A DNA stretch of 11,223 nucleotides from a bacterium BMS3Bbin07 (GTDB taxonomy: Bacteria; Nitrospirota; Thermodesulfovibrionia; Thermodesulfovibrionales; JdFR-85): the NCBI GenBank assembly GCA_002898135.1, contig BDTQ01000127.1, forward strand, positions 1 through 11,223, written 5' to 3'. Under the pieces are notes generated by a model. That model did not search any database, was not told where the DNA came from, and saw only the letters and a program-made list of their open reading frames with translations. Shown here in pieces: positions 1 through 7,669 of the stretch; position 1 is the stretch's first letter, and each line of letters begins with the position of its first letter. Position numbers and translations under genes: made by a program.

Positions 1-315
1 GACGAGGATACACTTATGAGGATTGTCATTGATGCGGGTGCAGAGGATATGAAGAATGATCCCAGTGAAGCTCACTACGCGATAATTACAGCCCCGGAAG
101 ACCTTAAAAAGGTTAAGGATGTGCTTCTGGAACGGGGTATCCCCGTCTCTGTGGCGGAGATAACCATGCTTCCAAAGTCCTGTGTCTCCCTGGATGGTAG
201 TACGGCAGAGAAGATGATCAGGCTCATGGAGATACTTGAAGACCTTGATGATGTACAGAATGTCTACGCAAACTTTGACATCCCTGATGAAGTGATGGCC
301 AAGGCTGAAAAATAA
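1..315 (+). CDS. yebC: YebC/PmpR (TACO1) family protein, C-terminal part
   Basis: This is the 3' end of a gene that begins before the window; the frame is open from base 1 (D-E-D-T-L-M...) to the TAA at 313-315, giving about 104 residues of a family usually near 240-250. The visible part matches the last domain of YebC-type proteins: an acidic entry segment (DAGAEDM), then [19 protein letters not shown], the EITMLPK stretch, and the typical ending [17 protein letters not shown]. Members are known as DNA-binding transcriptional regulators (PmpR in Pseudomonas) and, in more recent work and for mitochondrial TACO1, as ribosome-associated factors helping translation of difficult peptide stretches. 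The sequence alone cannot say which role applies. The internal ATG at 16 is not the true start because homology continues upstream of it. An 83-base spacer separates it from the next gene. Confidence 0.95.
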   Translation, partial: DEDTLMRIVIDAGAEDMKNDPSEAHYAIITAPEDLKKVKDVLLERGIPVSVAEITMLPKSCVSLDGSTAEKMIRLMEILEDLDDVQNVYANFDIPDEVMAKAEK

Positions 316-333
316 CAGCCAGGGCTGAAAAAG

Positions 334-358
334 TATACAGACGAAAAACTATACAGAC
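334..358. repeat. Short direct repeat upstream of htrA
   Basis: TATACAGAC occurs at 334-342 and again at 350-358, a 16-base period. Just before it, two near-copies of a GGCTGAAAAA motif lie at 303-312 and 323-332, the first inside the end of the yebC-family gene. This could be a small duplication or a pair of protein-binding sites; no function is established. No convincing -35/-10 pair was found in the spacer. Confidence 0.4.
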
Positions 359-398
359 AATAATAAGAACATCGGATGATGATCTATAAGATTTATAT

Positions 399-1511
399 AT
401 GAGTTACTCTACATCAGAGACAGATTCTTACTCGCGCCTGCCGTGGAGAGCCATTTTATCGAGGCAGGGTCTCCTGCTCACTTTGATAGTATCCGTAGTA
501 TTAATCCTGGTTACCAGCATTTATGCCCTTACCCCTGAGGAGGCGATTAACATAAGGGTTTACAAAGAGGTAAGCCCTTCGGTTGTCAATATCACCACCA
601 CTACCCTGATAAGGGATTTTTTTTCAATATATCCCCGTAAGGGTGCCGGCTCCGGCTCCATAATCGACCCCGCAGGTTACGTGCTTACCAACTATCACGT
701 GATAGAGGGTGCTTCAGAGATAACGGTTACCTTGAGTAATGGAGACAAGTACAGTGCAACGTTTGTCGGGGCTGACCCGGAAAACGATATTGCCATTATC
801 AAGATACCCCGTGTAAAGGGTTTGATTCCCCTTAGGCTTGGTGATTCGGAAAGACTCCAGGTCGGCCAGAAGGTCTATGCCATAGGCAATCCCTTTGGGC
901 TTACCTCTACCCTTACCACAGGGATTATCAGTGCGTTGGGGCGGCCTTTGACAACGGAGTCCGGCAGGGTGATAGAGAATGTCATACAGACTGATGCACC
1001 AATAAATCCGGGAAACTCGGGCGGCCCCCTGATAAACACATCAGGAGAAGTCGTTGCTATAAATACCGCTATCTTCAGCCCGTCGGGAGGCAATGTCGGG
1101 ATCGGGTTTGCCATACCGGTAAATACGGCAAAGGGCCTGATACCCGACCTGATCAAGTACGGACGGGTGAAGAGGCCCTGGTTTGGAATAACAGGCGTGC
1201 CGCTCTGGAAGGAACTGTCCGCTGCATTAAGGCTCCCTGTTGATACAGGTATACTCGTTTCCGAGGTGGACCCGAAAGGCCCGGCTGCAAGGGCCGGTAT
1301 CAGGGGTGGCAACAGACCCGTTGAGATCAGCGGAATTATTTTTTATCTCGGGGGAGACATAATAATTGATATTGACGGAAAAAAGGTGACCTCAATGGAT
1401 GATTTGAAGAAGGCCATGATGGGCAAGAGAGAGGGAGAGGTGGTGCCTGTAAAGGTTGTCAGGGGCAAGAGGGTGCTGACACTTAAAGTAAGGGTGAGGT
1501 TGAAATCATGA
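399..1511 (+). CDS. HtrA/Deg-type S1C serine protease, single PDZ domain
   Basis: A 370-residue envelope serine protease. Residues about 24-43 form one hydrophobic segment after a basic N-terminus (R13, R17, R22), so it is either membrane-anchored or secreted; no clear signal-peptidase site is visible. The trypsin-like domain (about 55-250) has the complete triad: His100 in TNYHVIEG, Asp130 in DPENDIAIIK, Ser207 in GNSGGPL. A single C-terminal PDZ domain spans about 260-366; between its IRGG and GGDIIIDIDG elements it carries roughly a dozen extra residues compared with DegP, a form common in one-PDZ members. The family degrades or refolds damaged periplasmic proteins, usually as trimers or larger cages. 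The ATG at 399 is the first possible start after an in-frame stop at 387; its ribosome-binding site is weak. The stop overlaps the glmU start (ATGA), suggesting translational coupling. DegP, DegQ and DegS cannot be told apart here, so no symbol is given. Confidence 0.95.
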   Translation: MSYSTSETDSYSRLPWRAILSRQGLLLTLIVSVVLILVTSIYALTPEEAINIRVYKEVSPSVVNITTTTLIRDFFSIYPRKGAGSGSIIDPAGYVLTNYHVIEGASEITVTLSNGDKYSATFVGADPENDIAIIKIPRVKGLIPLRLGDSERLQVGQKVYAIGNPFGLTSTLTTGIISALGRPLTTESGRVIENVIQTDAPINPGNSGGPLINTSGEVVAINTAIFSPSGGNVGIGFAIPVNTAKGLIPDLIKYGRVKRPWFGITGVPLWKELSAALRLPVDTGILVSEVDPKGPAARAGIRGGNRPVEISGIIFYLGGDIIIDIDGKKVTSMDDLKKAMMGKREGEVVPVKVVRGKRVLTLKVRVRLKS

Positions 1512-2896
1512 AGAAGGCACTTGCCTGTGTGGTGCTTGCTGCCGGACAGGGGACGAGAATGAAATCAACCATCCCAAAGGTGCTGCACAAGCTTAATGGC
1601 ATTCCGATGATCCATTATGTCCTCCGTGCCCTGTCGGGACTTGGGCCTGAGAGGGTTATTGTGGTCGTGGGAAGAGATAACGGGAATGCCTTGAAGGAGG
1701 CGCTCAAATCAGAGGACGTTCGGCTTGCCTTGCAGAAGACGCCGCTGGGCACAGCCCATGCCCTCATGAGTGCGGGAAAGGCGCTCAGGGGATTTCATGG
1801 AGACATCCTTGTCCTCAACGGTGATACACCGCTTGTCAGCGCCATGACACTCAGAAAGTTCATAACAAAACACAGACGTGCAAGAAAGAGCCTCAGTCTT
1901 CTGTCCTTTGTTGCAGGGGACCCGACCGGGTACGGCAGGATATTAAGGGACAGGTCCGATATTCCCCTCGGGATAAGGGAGGAAAGGGATGCCACTGAAG
2001 AGGAGAAGGCTATAAATGAGGTAAACAGCGGCATCTATCTCTTTAAGCCCCAGGCCCTGACCCTGCTGAAGAAGATAGGGCTTAACAGCAAAAAGGGTGA
2101 GTACTACCTTACGGATATCCTGGAGATTGCCTCCCAAAAGGGGTTGGGATGCGGAGTCTACTGCTCCGGTGACGAGAGGGAGTTTATGGGTATCAATACC
2201 ACGGAGGAGCTGCTGAGGGCTCAGAGGATATTGCGAGAAAAAACAGTCAGGTACTGGCTTGAGAGGGATGTGAGTTTTATGGATGAGACCTCGGTTTATA
2301 TCCATCCGGAGGTGGTTATAGGTGAAGGTACACATATCTACCCCAATGTTTATCTTGAGGGAAAGACGAGTATCGGCAGTGGATGCGTCATCTATCCGGA
2401 TGTAAGAATAACGGACAGCACCATAGGTGACGGGGTCACCATAAAGGATTCGTCAGTTATTGAATCAGCCGAAATACAGGGCAATACAATTATAGGTCCC
2501 TTTGCCAGGCTGAGGCCCGGTGCGAGGATTATGAAGGATGCGAGGATCGGCAATTTTGTTGAGGTTAAGGCATCGACTATAGGTGAGGGCGCAAAGGCGC
2601 AGCATCTCAGCTATATCGGAGATGCGGATGTGGGAAAGAACGTAAATATAGGGGCAGGCACCATCACATGTAATTATGACGGGGTGAAAAAACACCGGAC
2701 AGTTATAGAGGAGGGTGTTTTTATAGGGAGTGATACACAGCTTGTTGCGCCTGTAAGGGTTGAAAAGGGGGCCTATGTTGGTGCGGGGTCAACCGTAACA
2801 AGGGATGTCCCCGCAGGTGCACTTGCGATCAGCAGGTCTCAGGAGAGGCATATAAAGGGGTGGGCAAAAAAAATGAAGAAGAAAAAGCAGCGGTAA
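1508..2896 (+). CDS. glmU: Bifunctional GlmU: GlcN-1-P acetyltransferase / GlcNAc-1-P uridylyltransferase
   Basis: A full-length 462-residue cytoplasmic enzyme that makes UDP-N-acetylglucosamine from glucosamine-1-phosphate, acetyl-CoA and UTP. The N-terminal nucleotidyltransferase domain (1 to about 230) shows the signature LAAGQGTRMKS (10-20) with Pro23-Lys24, the uridine-binding PLGTAHA region (79-85), NGDTP (104-108), with Asp106 as the expected metal ligand, and NSGIY (173-177). The C-terminal left-handed beta-helix domain (about 250-455) shows hexapeptide repeats, RLRPGA (334-339), NFVEVK (349-354), the catalytic-base candidate His366 in HLSYIGD, and GAGTITCNYDG (382-392). The tail is strongly basic (KKMKKKKQR). 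A GAGG at 1496-1499 sits 8 bases before the ATG, inside the end of the protease gene. GlmS, which supplies the pathway upstream, follows 6 bases later; the intermediate step (GlmM) is not in the window. Confidence 0.98.
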   Translation: MKKALACVVLAAGQGTRMKSTIPKVLHKLNGIPMIHYVLRALSGLGPERVIVVVGRDNGNALKEALKSEDVRLALQKTPLGTAHALMSAGKALRGFHGDILVLNGDTPLVSAMTLRKFITKHRRARKSLSLLSFVAGDPTGYGRILRDRSDIPLGIREERDATEEEKAINEVNSGIYLFKPQALTLLKKIGLNSKKGEYYLTDILEIASQKGLGCGVYCSGDEREFMGINTTEELLRAQRILREKTVRYWLERDVSFMDETSVYIHPEVVIGEGTHIYPNVYLEGKTSIGSGCVIYPDVRITDSTIGDGVTIKDSSVIESAEIQGNTIIGPFARLRPGARIMKDARIGNFVEVKASTIGEGAKAQHLSYIGDADVGKNVNIGAGTITCNYDGVKKHRTVIEEGVFIGSDTQLVAPVRVEKGAYVGAGSTVTRDVPAGALAISRSQERHIKGWAKKMKKKKQR

Positions 2897-2902
2897 CGGA
2901 CT

Positions 2903-4729
2903 ATGTGTGGAATAATAGGATATATAGGCAGAGAGGATGCAGTTGATCTTGTGGTTGAAGGCTTGAGACACCTTGAATACAGGGGCTACGATTCAGCAGG
3001 TGTTGCCTTTCCCACGGACAACGGTATTGAGGTTCGGAGGTGCAAGGGGAAGATCAAGGACCTGGAGGCTATTGTATATACGGATAAGCCTGCAGCGAAT
3101 GTGGCCATCGGACACACGAGGTGGGCAACCCATGGTGTGCCGTCTGAATATAATGCCCATCCCCACAGTTCAGACAATATAGTCCTTGTGCATAACGGGA
3201 TTATAGAAAACTATCTTGATCTCAAAAAAGAGCTGACCGATCTGGGCTACATGTTTACCTCGGAGACCGATACCGAGGTGCTGTGTCACCTGATAGACAG
3301 ATACAGCAGGGATTATAAATTTGAAGAGGCTGTCAGGATGGCCCTTAAGGATGCCCGGGGGGCATATGCCATACTGGTCCTTTCCGCCAGTGACCCGCAG
3401 AAGATGATCGGCGTCAGGAAGGACAGTCCCCTGGTGCTTGGCATAGGTGAAGGAGAGTTTTTCCTTGCCTCTGATGTGCCGGCTTTTCATGCAAGGACAG
3501 GACGGGTAATCTTTCTCGAGGATAACGATATGGTTGTGCTCAGCCCGGAAGGGTACAGGATTATGGACCTCAGTGGCAATACCCTTGAGAGGGAGATCGA
3601 GTTTATACCCCCGATGGCTGCCGGTGCTGACAAGGGCGGCTATAAGCACTATATGCTTAAAGAGATTCATGAGCAGCCCCGGGCCCTCTCAGATACCCTG
3701 CGTGGCAGGATATTCCCTGAGAGGGGAGAGGTTAACCTTGGCGAGTTCATGCTTGATGAGGGGATGCTCAGAGGCGTTGAGCGTATATTTATAGGCGCCT
3801 GCGGGACGTCCTGGCATGCAGCACTTGCCGGCAAATATATGATAGAGCAGATAGCGAGAGTACCTGTTGAGGTGGACCTTGCTTCGGAATTTCGCTACCG
3901 GCGGCCGTTAATAGGTGACAAGGACCTGTTTATTTCCATAACCCAGTCCGGAGAGACGGCAGACACCCTTGCAGCGCAGCGGGAGGCAAAGAGGCGTGGC
4001 GCCATGACCCTCAGCATCTGTAATGCCCTGGGAGCAACCTCTGCAAGGGAGGCGGATGCGGTCTTCTACACCCATTCAGGGCCTGAGATCGGTGTTGCCT
4101 CCACAAAGGCATTTACCTCCCAGCTCTTCTCCCTGTATCTCTTCTCCCTGATATTGGCAAGGATCGGGGGAAGTTTAGGGGAACAGGATGCCGTGGGCAT
4201 GATTGCAGAACTGCTGAAGGTGCCTGAAAAGATAGAGAAGATTCTAAGTAATGAAGATGCAATAGTTGCAGTGGCAAAAGAGCTGTTCAAGGCAAAGGAT
4301 TTTCTCTATCTCGGCAGGGGGATTCTTCATCCCATAGCACTTGAGGGTGCATTAAAACTGAAGGAGATTTCATACATACATGCAGAGGGCTATCCGGCAG
4401 GTGAGATGAAGCATGGACCGATTGCCCTGATAGACGAGGATGTGCCCGTGGTATTCCTGGTGCAGCGTGGTCTGCTGAAGGAGAAGGTCCTGTCCAATAT
4501 ATCAGAGGTAAAGGCCAGGGGCGGAAAGGCTGTTGTCGTTATGAGTGATAACCTGCTCAGAGAGGTTCAGCAGGCTGATTATACCATCGGGATACCTGAT
4601 ACAAACCCCTATCTGGAGGCAGTGCTTATGGCTGTTCCCCTCCAGTTGCTGGCATATCATATCGGGGTGTTGAGGGGGTGTGACGTTGATCAGCCAAGGA
4701 ATCTTGCCAAGAGTGTGACTGTTGAATAG
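2903..4729 (+). CDS. glmS: Glutamine--fructose-6-phosphate aminotransferase (isomerizing), GlmS
   Basis: A complete 608-residue enzyme that converts fructose-6-phosphate and glutamine into glucosamine-6-phosphate and glutamate, the committed step to UDP-GlcNAc. The protein begins MCGIIGYIG, so Cys2 becomes the N-terminal nucleophile of the glutaminase domain (about 1-240) after Met removal; HTRWATHG (71-78), HNGIIEN (97-103) and the GDxxSD-like ETDTE (121-125) region are present. Two SIS sugar-isomerase domains follow: GACGTSWHA (298-306), TQSGETADT (347-355), GVASTKAFTSQ (397-407), EGALKLKEISYIHAE (481-495), and the conserved C-terminus DQPRNLAKSVTVE (596-608). It is 6 bases from glmU, leaving no room for a glmS ribozyme, so any feedback control must act elsewhere. 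The ribosome-binding site is weak, consistent with coupling to glmU. Confidence 0.98.
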   Translation: MCGIIGYIGREDAVDLVVEGLRHLEYRGYDSAGVAFPTDNGIEVRRCKGKIKDLEAIVYTDKPAANVAIGHTRWATHGVPSEYNAHPHSSDNIVLVHNGIIENYLDLKKELTDLGYMFTSETDTEVLCHLIDRYSRDYKFEEAVRMALKDARGAYAILVLSASDPQKMIGVRKDSPLVLGIGEGEFFLASDVPAFHARTGRVIFLEDNDMVVLSPEGYRIMDLSGNTLEREIEFIPPMAAGADKGGYKHYMLKEIHEQPRALSDTLRGRIFPERGEVNLGEFMLDEGMLRGVERIFIGACGTSWHAALAGKYMIEQIARVPVEVDLASEFRYRRPLIGDKDLFISITQSGETADTLAAQREAKRRGAMTLSICNALGATSAREADAVFYTHSGPEIGVASTKAFTSQLFSLYLFSLILARIGGSLGEQDAVGMIAELLKVPEKIEKILSNEDAIVAVAKELFKAKDFLYLGRGILHPIALEGALKLKEISYIHAEGYPAGEMKHGPIALIDEDVPVVFLVQRGLLKEKVLSNISEVKARGGKAVVVMSDNLLREVQQADYTIGIPDTNPYLEAVLMAVPLQLLAYHIGVLRGCDVDQPRNLAKSVTVE

Positions 4730-4880
4730 GCCCTGTCAATGGATTTAGAAGGCGGAAATCTGTTATTCTAATAGATACCCTGGAGTTTGTAGCATAGAAC
4801 AGAGGAGAATTGTGGCTGGAGTCTTATATTTTCAGAAACATAAAAAAAGCAGAGAGTGCGGGGAAGACAGAGAGAAGATA

Positions 4881-4951
4881 AGAAGTTTGGAAATTAGGAA
4901 GTTGGGTTTTTCACTATTCAGAATCCTCAACTTTCCAGTTTCAGAACTTCT
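4881..4951. repeat. Imperfect 26-base inverted repeat made of octamer units
   Basis: The left arm (4881-4906) and right arm (4926-4951) form an imperfect hairpin with a 19-base loop. By hand alignment 20 of 26 positions pair as Watson-Crick, four as G-U in the plus-strand RNA, and two do not pair. The left arm is three consecutive 8-base units with consensus GAARTTNG: GAAGTTTG at 4882, GAAATTAG at 4890, GAAGTTGG at 4898; the right arm repeats this on the other strand. There is no U-tract after the hairpin, so it is not a standard terminator. It lies in the 266-base spacer between glmS and pcrA. The rest of this spacer (4730-4880 and 4952-4995) shows only a weak AT-rich stem (4758-4776), a 5-base inverted pair AGTAC/GTACT at 4955-4974, and a doubtful 47-codon ORF from a GTG at 4812. 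Confidence 0.6.
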
Positions 4952-4995
4952 TTGAGTACTCCGGGCTCTGTACTAAACAAAAGGGGGAATGGGAG

Positions 4996-7116
4996 ATGAG
5001 CAAAGAAGAATTGCAAAATGGCCTGAATCCTCAACAGAAGGAGGCACTGCTTCATACAGACGGGCCTCTTTTAGTACTTGCAGGTGCCGGGAGCGGGAAG
5101 ACCAGAGTCATAACCCACAAGTATGCCATCCTTACAAAAGAGAAGAATATCCCTCCGGCTTCCATTTTTACAGTTACCTTTACCAATAAGGCTGCAAATG
5201 AGATGAAGGAGAGGATATCTTCGCTCATTTCTGAGGATTTGAAAGGGTGCTGGATAGGGACGTTCCATTCCCAGTGTAACAGGATTCTGAGAAGTGATAT
5301 AACGGCCCTGGGATACAGACCTGAATTTGTAATATACGATGAAAGTGACAGGCACAGCCTGATTAGACATATACTCAGGGAGTTAAAGATATATGAGGCC
5401 CTGTACAAGGGGGTTGCTTCAAGGATAAGTTCACTGAAGGCATCCATGGTCACCCCTGAAGAGTTTCTCTCTTCCGGTGACGGCTTTGGCTTTGACGAGA
5501 AACTCGCCAAGGTCTATATAAGATTTCAGGATGAGTTAAGGCGGTGTAATGCCCTTGATTTTGATGACCTGTTAATGCTTACCGTACGGCTCTTTCAGGA
5601 ACATCCGGAAGTGCTCGAGAAGTATCGTGAAAAGTTTGCCTACATACTTGTGGATGAATTCCAGGACACAAACCGTGCCCAGTATCAGTTGGTTAAACTC
5701 CTTGCATCCGGTCATGGAAATATTTTTGCAGTTGGGGACGACGACCAGAGTATTTATCGCTTCAGGGGTGCAGAGGTGAAAAACATACTCAACTTTGAGA
5801 AGGATTTCCCGGGTGTCAAGGTCATAAAGCTTGAGCAGAACTACCGCAGTACTCAAAATATTCTCGATGTATCCGGCTCCATCATATCCCAAAACCCTAA
5901 GAGAAATGTAAAAACCCTCTGGACCGACCGCGGCAGGGGGGAGAAGGTTTTTTTCTACTGGCTCCCTGTTGAGGAGGATGAGGCAAAGTATGTTGTAAGG
6001 ACGATCAAGGATATTTATCTCAAGGGTGTTTACAATTACAGGGACATGGCAGTGCTTTACCGTATAAACCTGCAGTCAAGGGTTATAGAAGAGGCTCTCA
6101 GGAGAGAAGGGATTCCATACCGTGTAGTTGGAGGAATGAGTTTTTTCGAGAGAAAAGAGGTCAAGGATGTAGTCGCCTATCTCAGACTCTGTGTGAATCA
6201 CCATGATAATGTCAGCCTCAGAAGGATAATAAATACACCTCACAGGGGCATCGGCTCTGCCACACTTAACAAGATTGAGCAGGAGTCCAAGAGGAGAGGG
6301 ATAAGTCTTTTTGAGGCAATCAGGCGTATCTGTAAGACAAAGTCTTCTTCCCAGGCCGTTATAGACAAGCTTGATGTCTTTCTCAAACTCATAAACGGGA
6401 TATCAGGACTCAAGGATTCATCAGCCTCTGAGGCTATCAAGTCGGTTGTAGAGCTGACTGGATATGCCGAGGACCTTGAAGAACAGAGGATTCAGAACCT
6501 GACCGAGTTGATGGTCTCTGCTGAGGGGTCGTCAATCAATGAGTTCCTTGACAGGGTTTCGCTTGTTACAAGGCTCGATGAATCCGTGCCTGATGATTCC
6601 ATTTCGCTGATGACCCTTCATACTGCCAAGGGGCTTGAGTTCCCGGTGGTATTTATTGTTGGCATTGAAGAAGGCCTGATCCCGTACTTTAAGTCTGTTG
6701 ACAATGAAGAGGAGGTCTATGAGGAAAGGCGTCTTTTCTATGTTGGACTGACAAGGGCGAAAGACATTCTCTGCCTTACCGGGGCAAGGAGGAGGAGAAT
6801 ATTCTCAAAGCGGCAGGAACAGGAGCCTTCAAGATTCCTGAAGGATATACCCCGGGAGCATTGTCATTGGGTGGAGAAGGCTGCATGCAAGCGGGTTTCA
6901 GGTAATGGCAGCAAGGAGAAAGGCTTTGCCAGGAACAAGGCGGTTGTTTACGCATTTCCATATAAAACCGGTTGTCGTGTCCGCCATCCAAAGTGGGGTA
7001 TAGGCGTTGTAAGAGATTGCTACGGCAAGGGTGATGACCTGAAGGTCTGTGTAAACTTTCCGGGAGTAGGAATAAAGAGGCTGGCCCTTAAGTTTGCACA
7101 TTTAGAGAGGATATAA
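4996..7116 (+). CDS. pcrA: PcrA/UvrD-type superfamily 1A DNA helicase
   Basis: A complete 706-residue ATP-dependent 3'-5' DNA helicase/translocase for nucleotide excision and mismatch repair, clearing recombinase filaments, and relieving conflicts with RNA polymerase. Motifs in order: Q motif LNPQQKEAL (10-18), Walker A AGAGSGKT (29-36), motif Ia TFTNKAANEM (61-70), GTFHS (88-92), Walker B VDEFQD (219-224), motif III GDDDQSIYRFRGA (247-259), QNYRS (281-285), motif V TLHTAKGLEF (540-549), and motif VI EERRLFYVGLTRAKD (576-590). The last ~55 residues (HPKWGIGVV ... VNFPGVGIKRLALKFAHLE) form the Tudor-like C-terminal domain that binds RNA polymerase in PcrA/UvrD, which argues against Rep. AAGGGGGA at 4981-4988 precedes the ATG as a ribosome-binding site. 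PcrA and UvrD names are used for the same group; which applies is a matter of lineage convention. A strong terminator follows. Confidence 0.96.
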   Translation: MSKEELQNGLNPQQKEALLHTDGPLLVLAGAGSGKTRVITHKYAILTKEKNIPPASIFTVTFTNKAANEMKERISSLISEDLKGCWIGTFHSQCNRILRSDITALGYRPEFVIYDESDRHSLIRHILRELKIYEALYKGVASRISSLKASMVTPEEFLSSGDGFGFDEKLAKVYIRFQDELRRCNALDFDDLLMLTVRLFQEHPEVLEKYREKFAYILVDEFQDTNRAQYQLVKLLASGHGNIFAVGDDDQSIYRFRGAEVKNILNFEKDFPGVKVIKLEQNYRSTQNILDVSGSIISQNPKRNVKTLWTDRGRGEKVFFYWLPVEEDEAKYVVRTIKDIYLKGVYNYRDMAVLYRINLQSRVIEEALRREGIPYRVVGGMSFFERKEVKDVVAYLRLCVNHHDNVSLRRIINTPHRGIGSATLNKIEQESKRRGISLFEAIRRICKTKSSSQAVIDKLDVFLKLINGISGLKDSSASEAIKSVVELTGYAEDLEEQRIQNLTELMVSAEGSSINEFLDRVSLVTRLDESVPDDSISLMTLHTAKGLEFPVVFIVGIEEGLIPYFKSVDNEEEVYEERRLFYVGLTRAKDILCLTGARRRRIFSKRQEQEPSRFLKDIPREHCHWVEKAACKRVSGNGSKEKGFARNKAVVYAFPYKTGCRVRHPKWGIGVVRDCYGKGDDLKVCVNFPGVGIKRLALKFAHLERI

Positions 7117-7169
7117 GACTTTGATTCTTTGTTGTTGGTGAAGAGCATAACAGACCACATAACAGTAGT

Positions 7170-7197
7170 GGCGAGGTTACCTCGCCTTCCTTTTTAT
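7170..7197 (+). terminator. Rho-independent terminator after pcrA
   Basis: A perfect 7-base stem GGCGAGG (7170-7176) / CCTCGCC (7180-7186) with a TTA loop is followed by TTCCTTTTT (7187-7195). It is 53 bases after the helicase stop and only 29 bases before the gatC start, so it probably ends pcrA transcription. If gatC is reached by readthrough it could also act as an attenuator. Confidence 0.85.
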
Positions 7198-7226
7198 GAC
7201 GTGCAGAGAATCCGGAGGTTAAAGAG

Positions 7227-7514
7227 ATGAAGATTTCAGGCAGTGATGTTGAACATATAGCCCGGCTTGCAAGGCTGGGATTAACAGGTGATGAAAAGGA
7301 TGTCTACGGAGCCCAGTTGAATGAGATACTGGATTATGTTGATAAACTTAACGAGCTGGAAACATCCGGGGTTGAGCCTACCAGTCATGTAATTCCCATA
7401 AAGAATGTCTTTCGTGATGATGTGCCGGGGACCTCGCTGCCACGGGAGGATGCCCTGAGAAATGCCCCTCAGGTCTCAGACGGTTTTTACCGGGTTCCAA
7501 AAATTATTGAATGA
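7227..7514 (+). CDS. gatC: Asp/Glu-tRNA(Asn/Gln) amidotransferase subunit C, GatC
   Basis: A 95-residue protein of the usual GatC length. It stabilises the GatA-GatB heterodimer, which converts misacylated Asp-tRNA(Asn) and/or Glu-tRNA(Gln) to the amide form using glutamine. Typical features are the N-terminal helix VEHIARLARLGLT (8-20), the middle helix QLNEILDYVDKLNELETSGVEP, the conserved THxxP-like SHVIP, and the FRDD ... LRNAPQVSDGFYRVPKII ending. A good GGAGG (7214-7218) lies 8 bases before the ATG. gatA, often the next gene, is not here: downstream come repeats and then panD, so GatA and GatB must be encoded elsewhere if the complex works. No clear separate promoter is seen in the 29 bases after the preceding terminator. 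Confidence 0.96.
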   Translation: MKISGSDVEHIARLARLGLTGDEKDVYGAQLNEILDYVDKLNELETSGVEPTSHVIPIKNVFRDDVPGTSLPREDALRNAPQVSDGFYRVPKIIE

Positions 7515-7553
7515 AACTGAAGTCTGTACCAATTGTTATGTCAACTCTCAAGT

Positions 7554-7612
7554 GTCATTCCGGCTTGTCCGGAATCAAAGAGGGATATGATTCCCGACAT
7601 AGCGGGAATGAC
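7554..7612. repeat. Pair of inverted REP-like hairpin repeats
   Basis: Unit A (7554-7576) has flanks GTCAT and ATC, stem TCCGG/CCGGA and loop CTTGT. Unit B (7589-7612) is the same pattern on the minus strand: flanks GTCAT and ATC, stem TCCCG/CGGGA and loop CTATGT. Read on one strand, the two also pair with each other around a 12-base centre, as in the bacterial interspersed mosaic elements formed by paired REP sequences. A related third unit is the hairpin after vorB. No U-tract follows, so termination is not the obvious function. Confidence 0.75.
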
Positions 7613-7637
7613 GATTCAAACACCCCGGCATTATAAT
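7608..7637 (+). promoter_or_regulatory. Candidate promoter 1 upstream of panD
   Basis: A perfect -10 TATAAT (7632-7637) is preceded at an 18-base spacing by ATGACG (7608-7613), which matches four of six -35 consensus bases and overlaps the edge of repeat unit B. It would give a 5' leader of about 78 bases before panD. This rests on motif similarity alone. Confidence 0.3.
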
Positions 7638-7669
7638 AAGGTTGACATGACACTTGGGCTGAACTTTCG

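Noticed and set aside
366..398. Envelope-stress (RpoE-like) promoter before htrA
   Set aside because: A GAAC-like -35 at 367-370 is present, but the distance to any TCTA-like -10 is about 10 bases, too short for that promoter class.
2897..2902. glmS ribozyme or riboswitch upstream of glmS
   Set aside because: Only 6 bases separate glmU and glmS, and the end of glmU is coding sequence with no sign of the ribozyme core.
3170..3670. 166-residue ORF on the minus strand inside glmS
   Set aside because: It is antisense to well-conserved GlmS coding sequence, has no recognisable motif or ribosome-binding site, and is explained by codon bias on the opposite strand.
4758..4776. Hairpin ATCTGTTA/TAATAGAT after glmS as a terminator
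   Set aside because: The stem is AT-rich with one wobble pair and no T-tract follows, so termination is not supported.
4989..5189. Alternative plus-strand ORF starting 7 bases before pcrA
   Set aside because: Different frame, no recognisable protein features, and the pcrA frame carries every helicase motif from residue 10 on.
5052..5510. 152-residue minus-strand ORF inside pcrA
   Set aside because: It is a shadow of the helicase frame that covers Walker A on the other strand, with no family features.
7554..7612. CRISPR-like or terminator reading of the repeat pair after gatC
   Set aside because: Only two units in opposite orientation with a 12-base gap and no array; no T-tract follows either hairpin.
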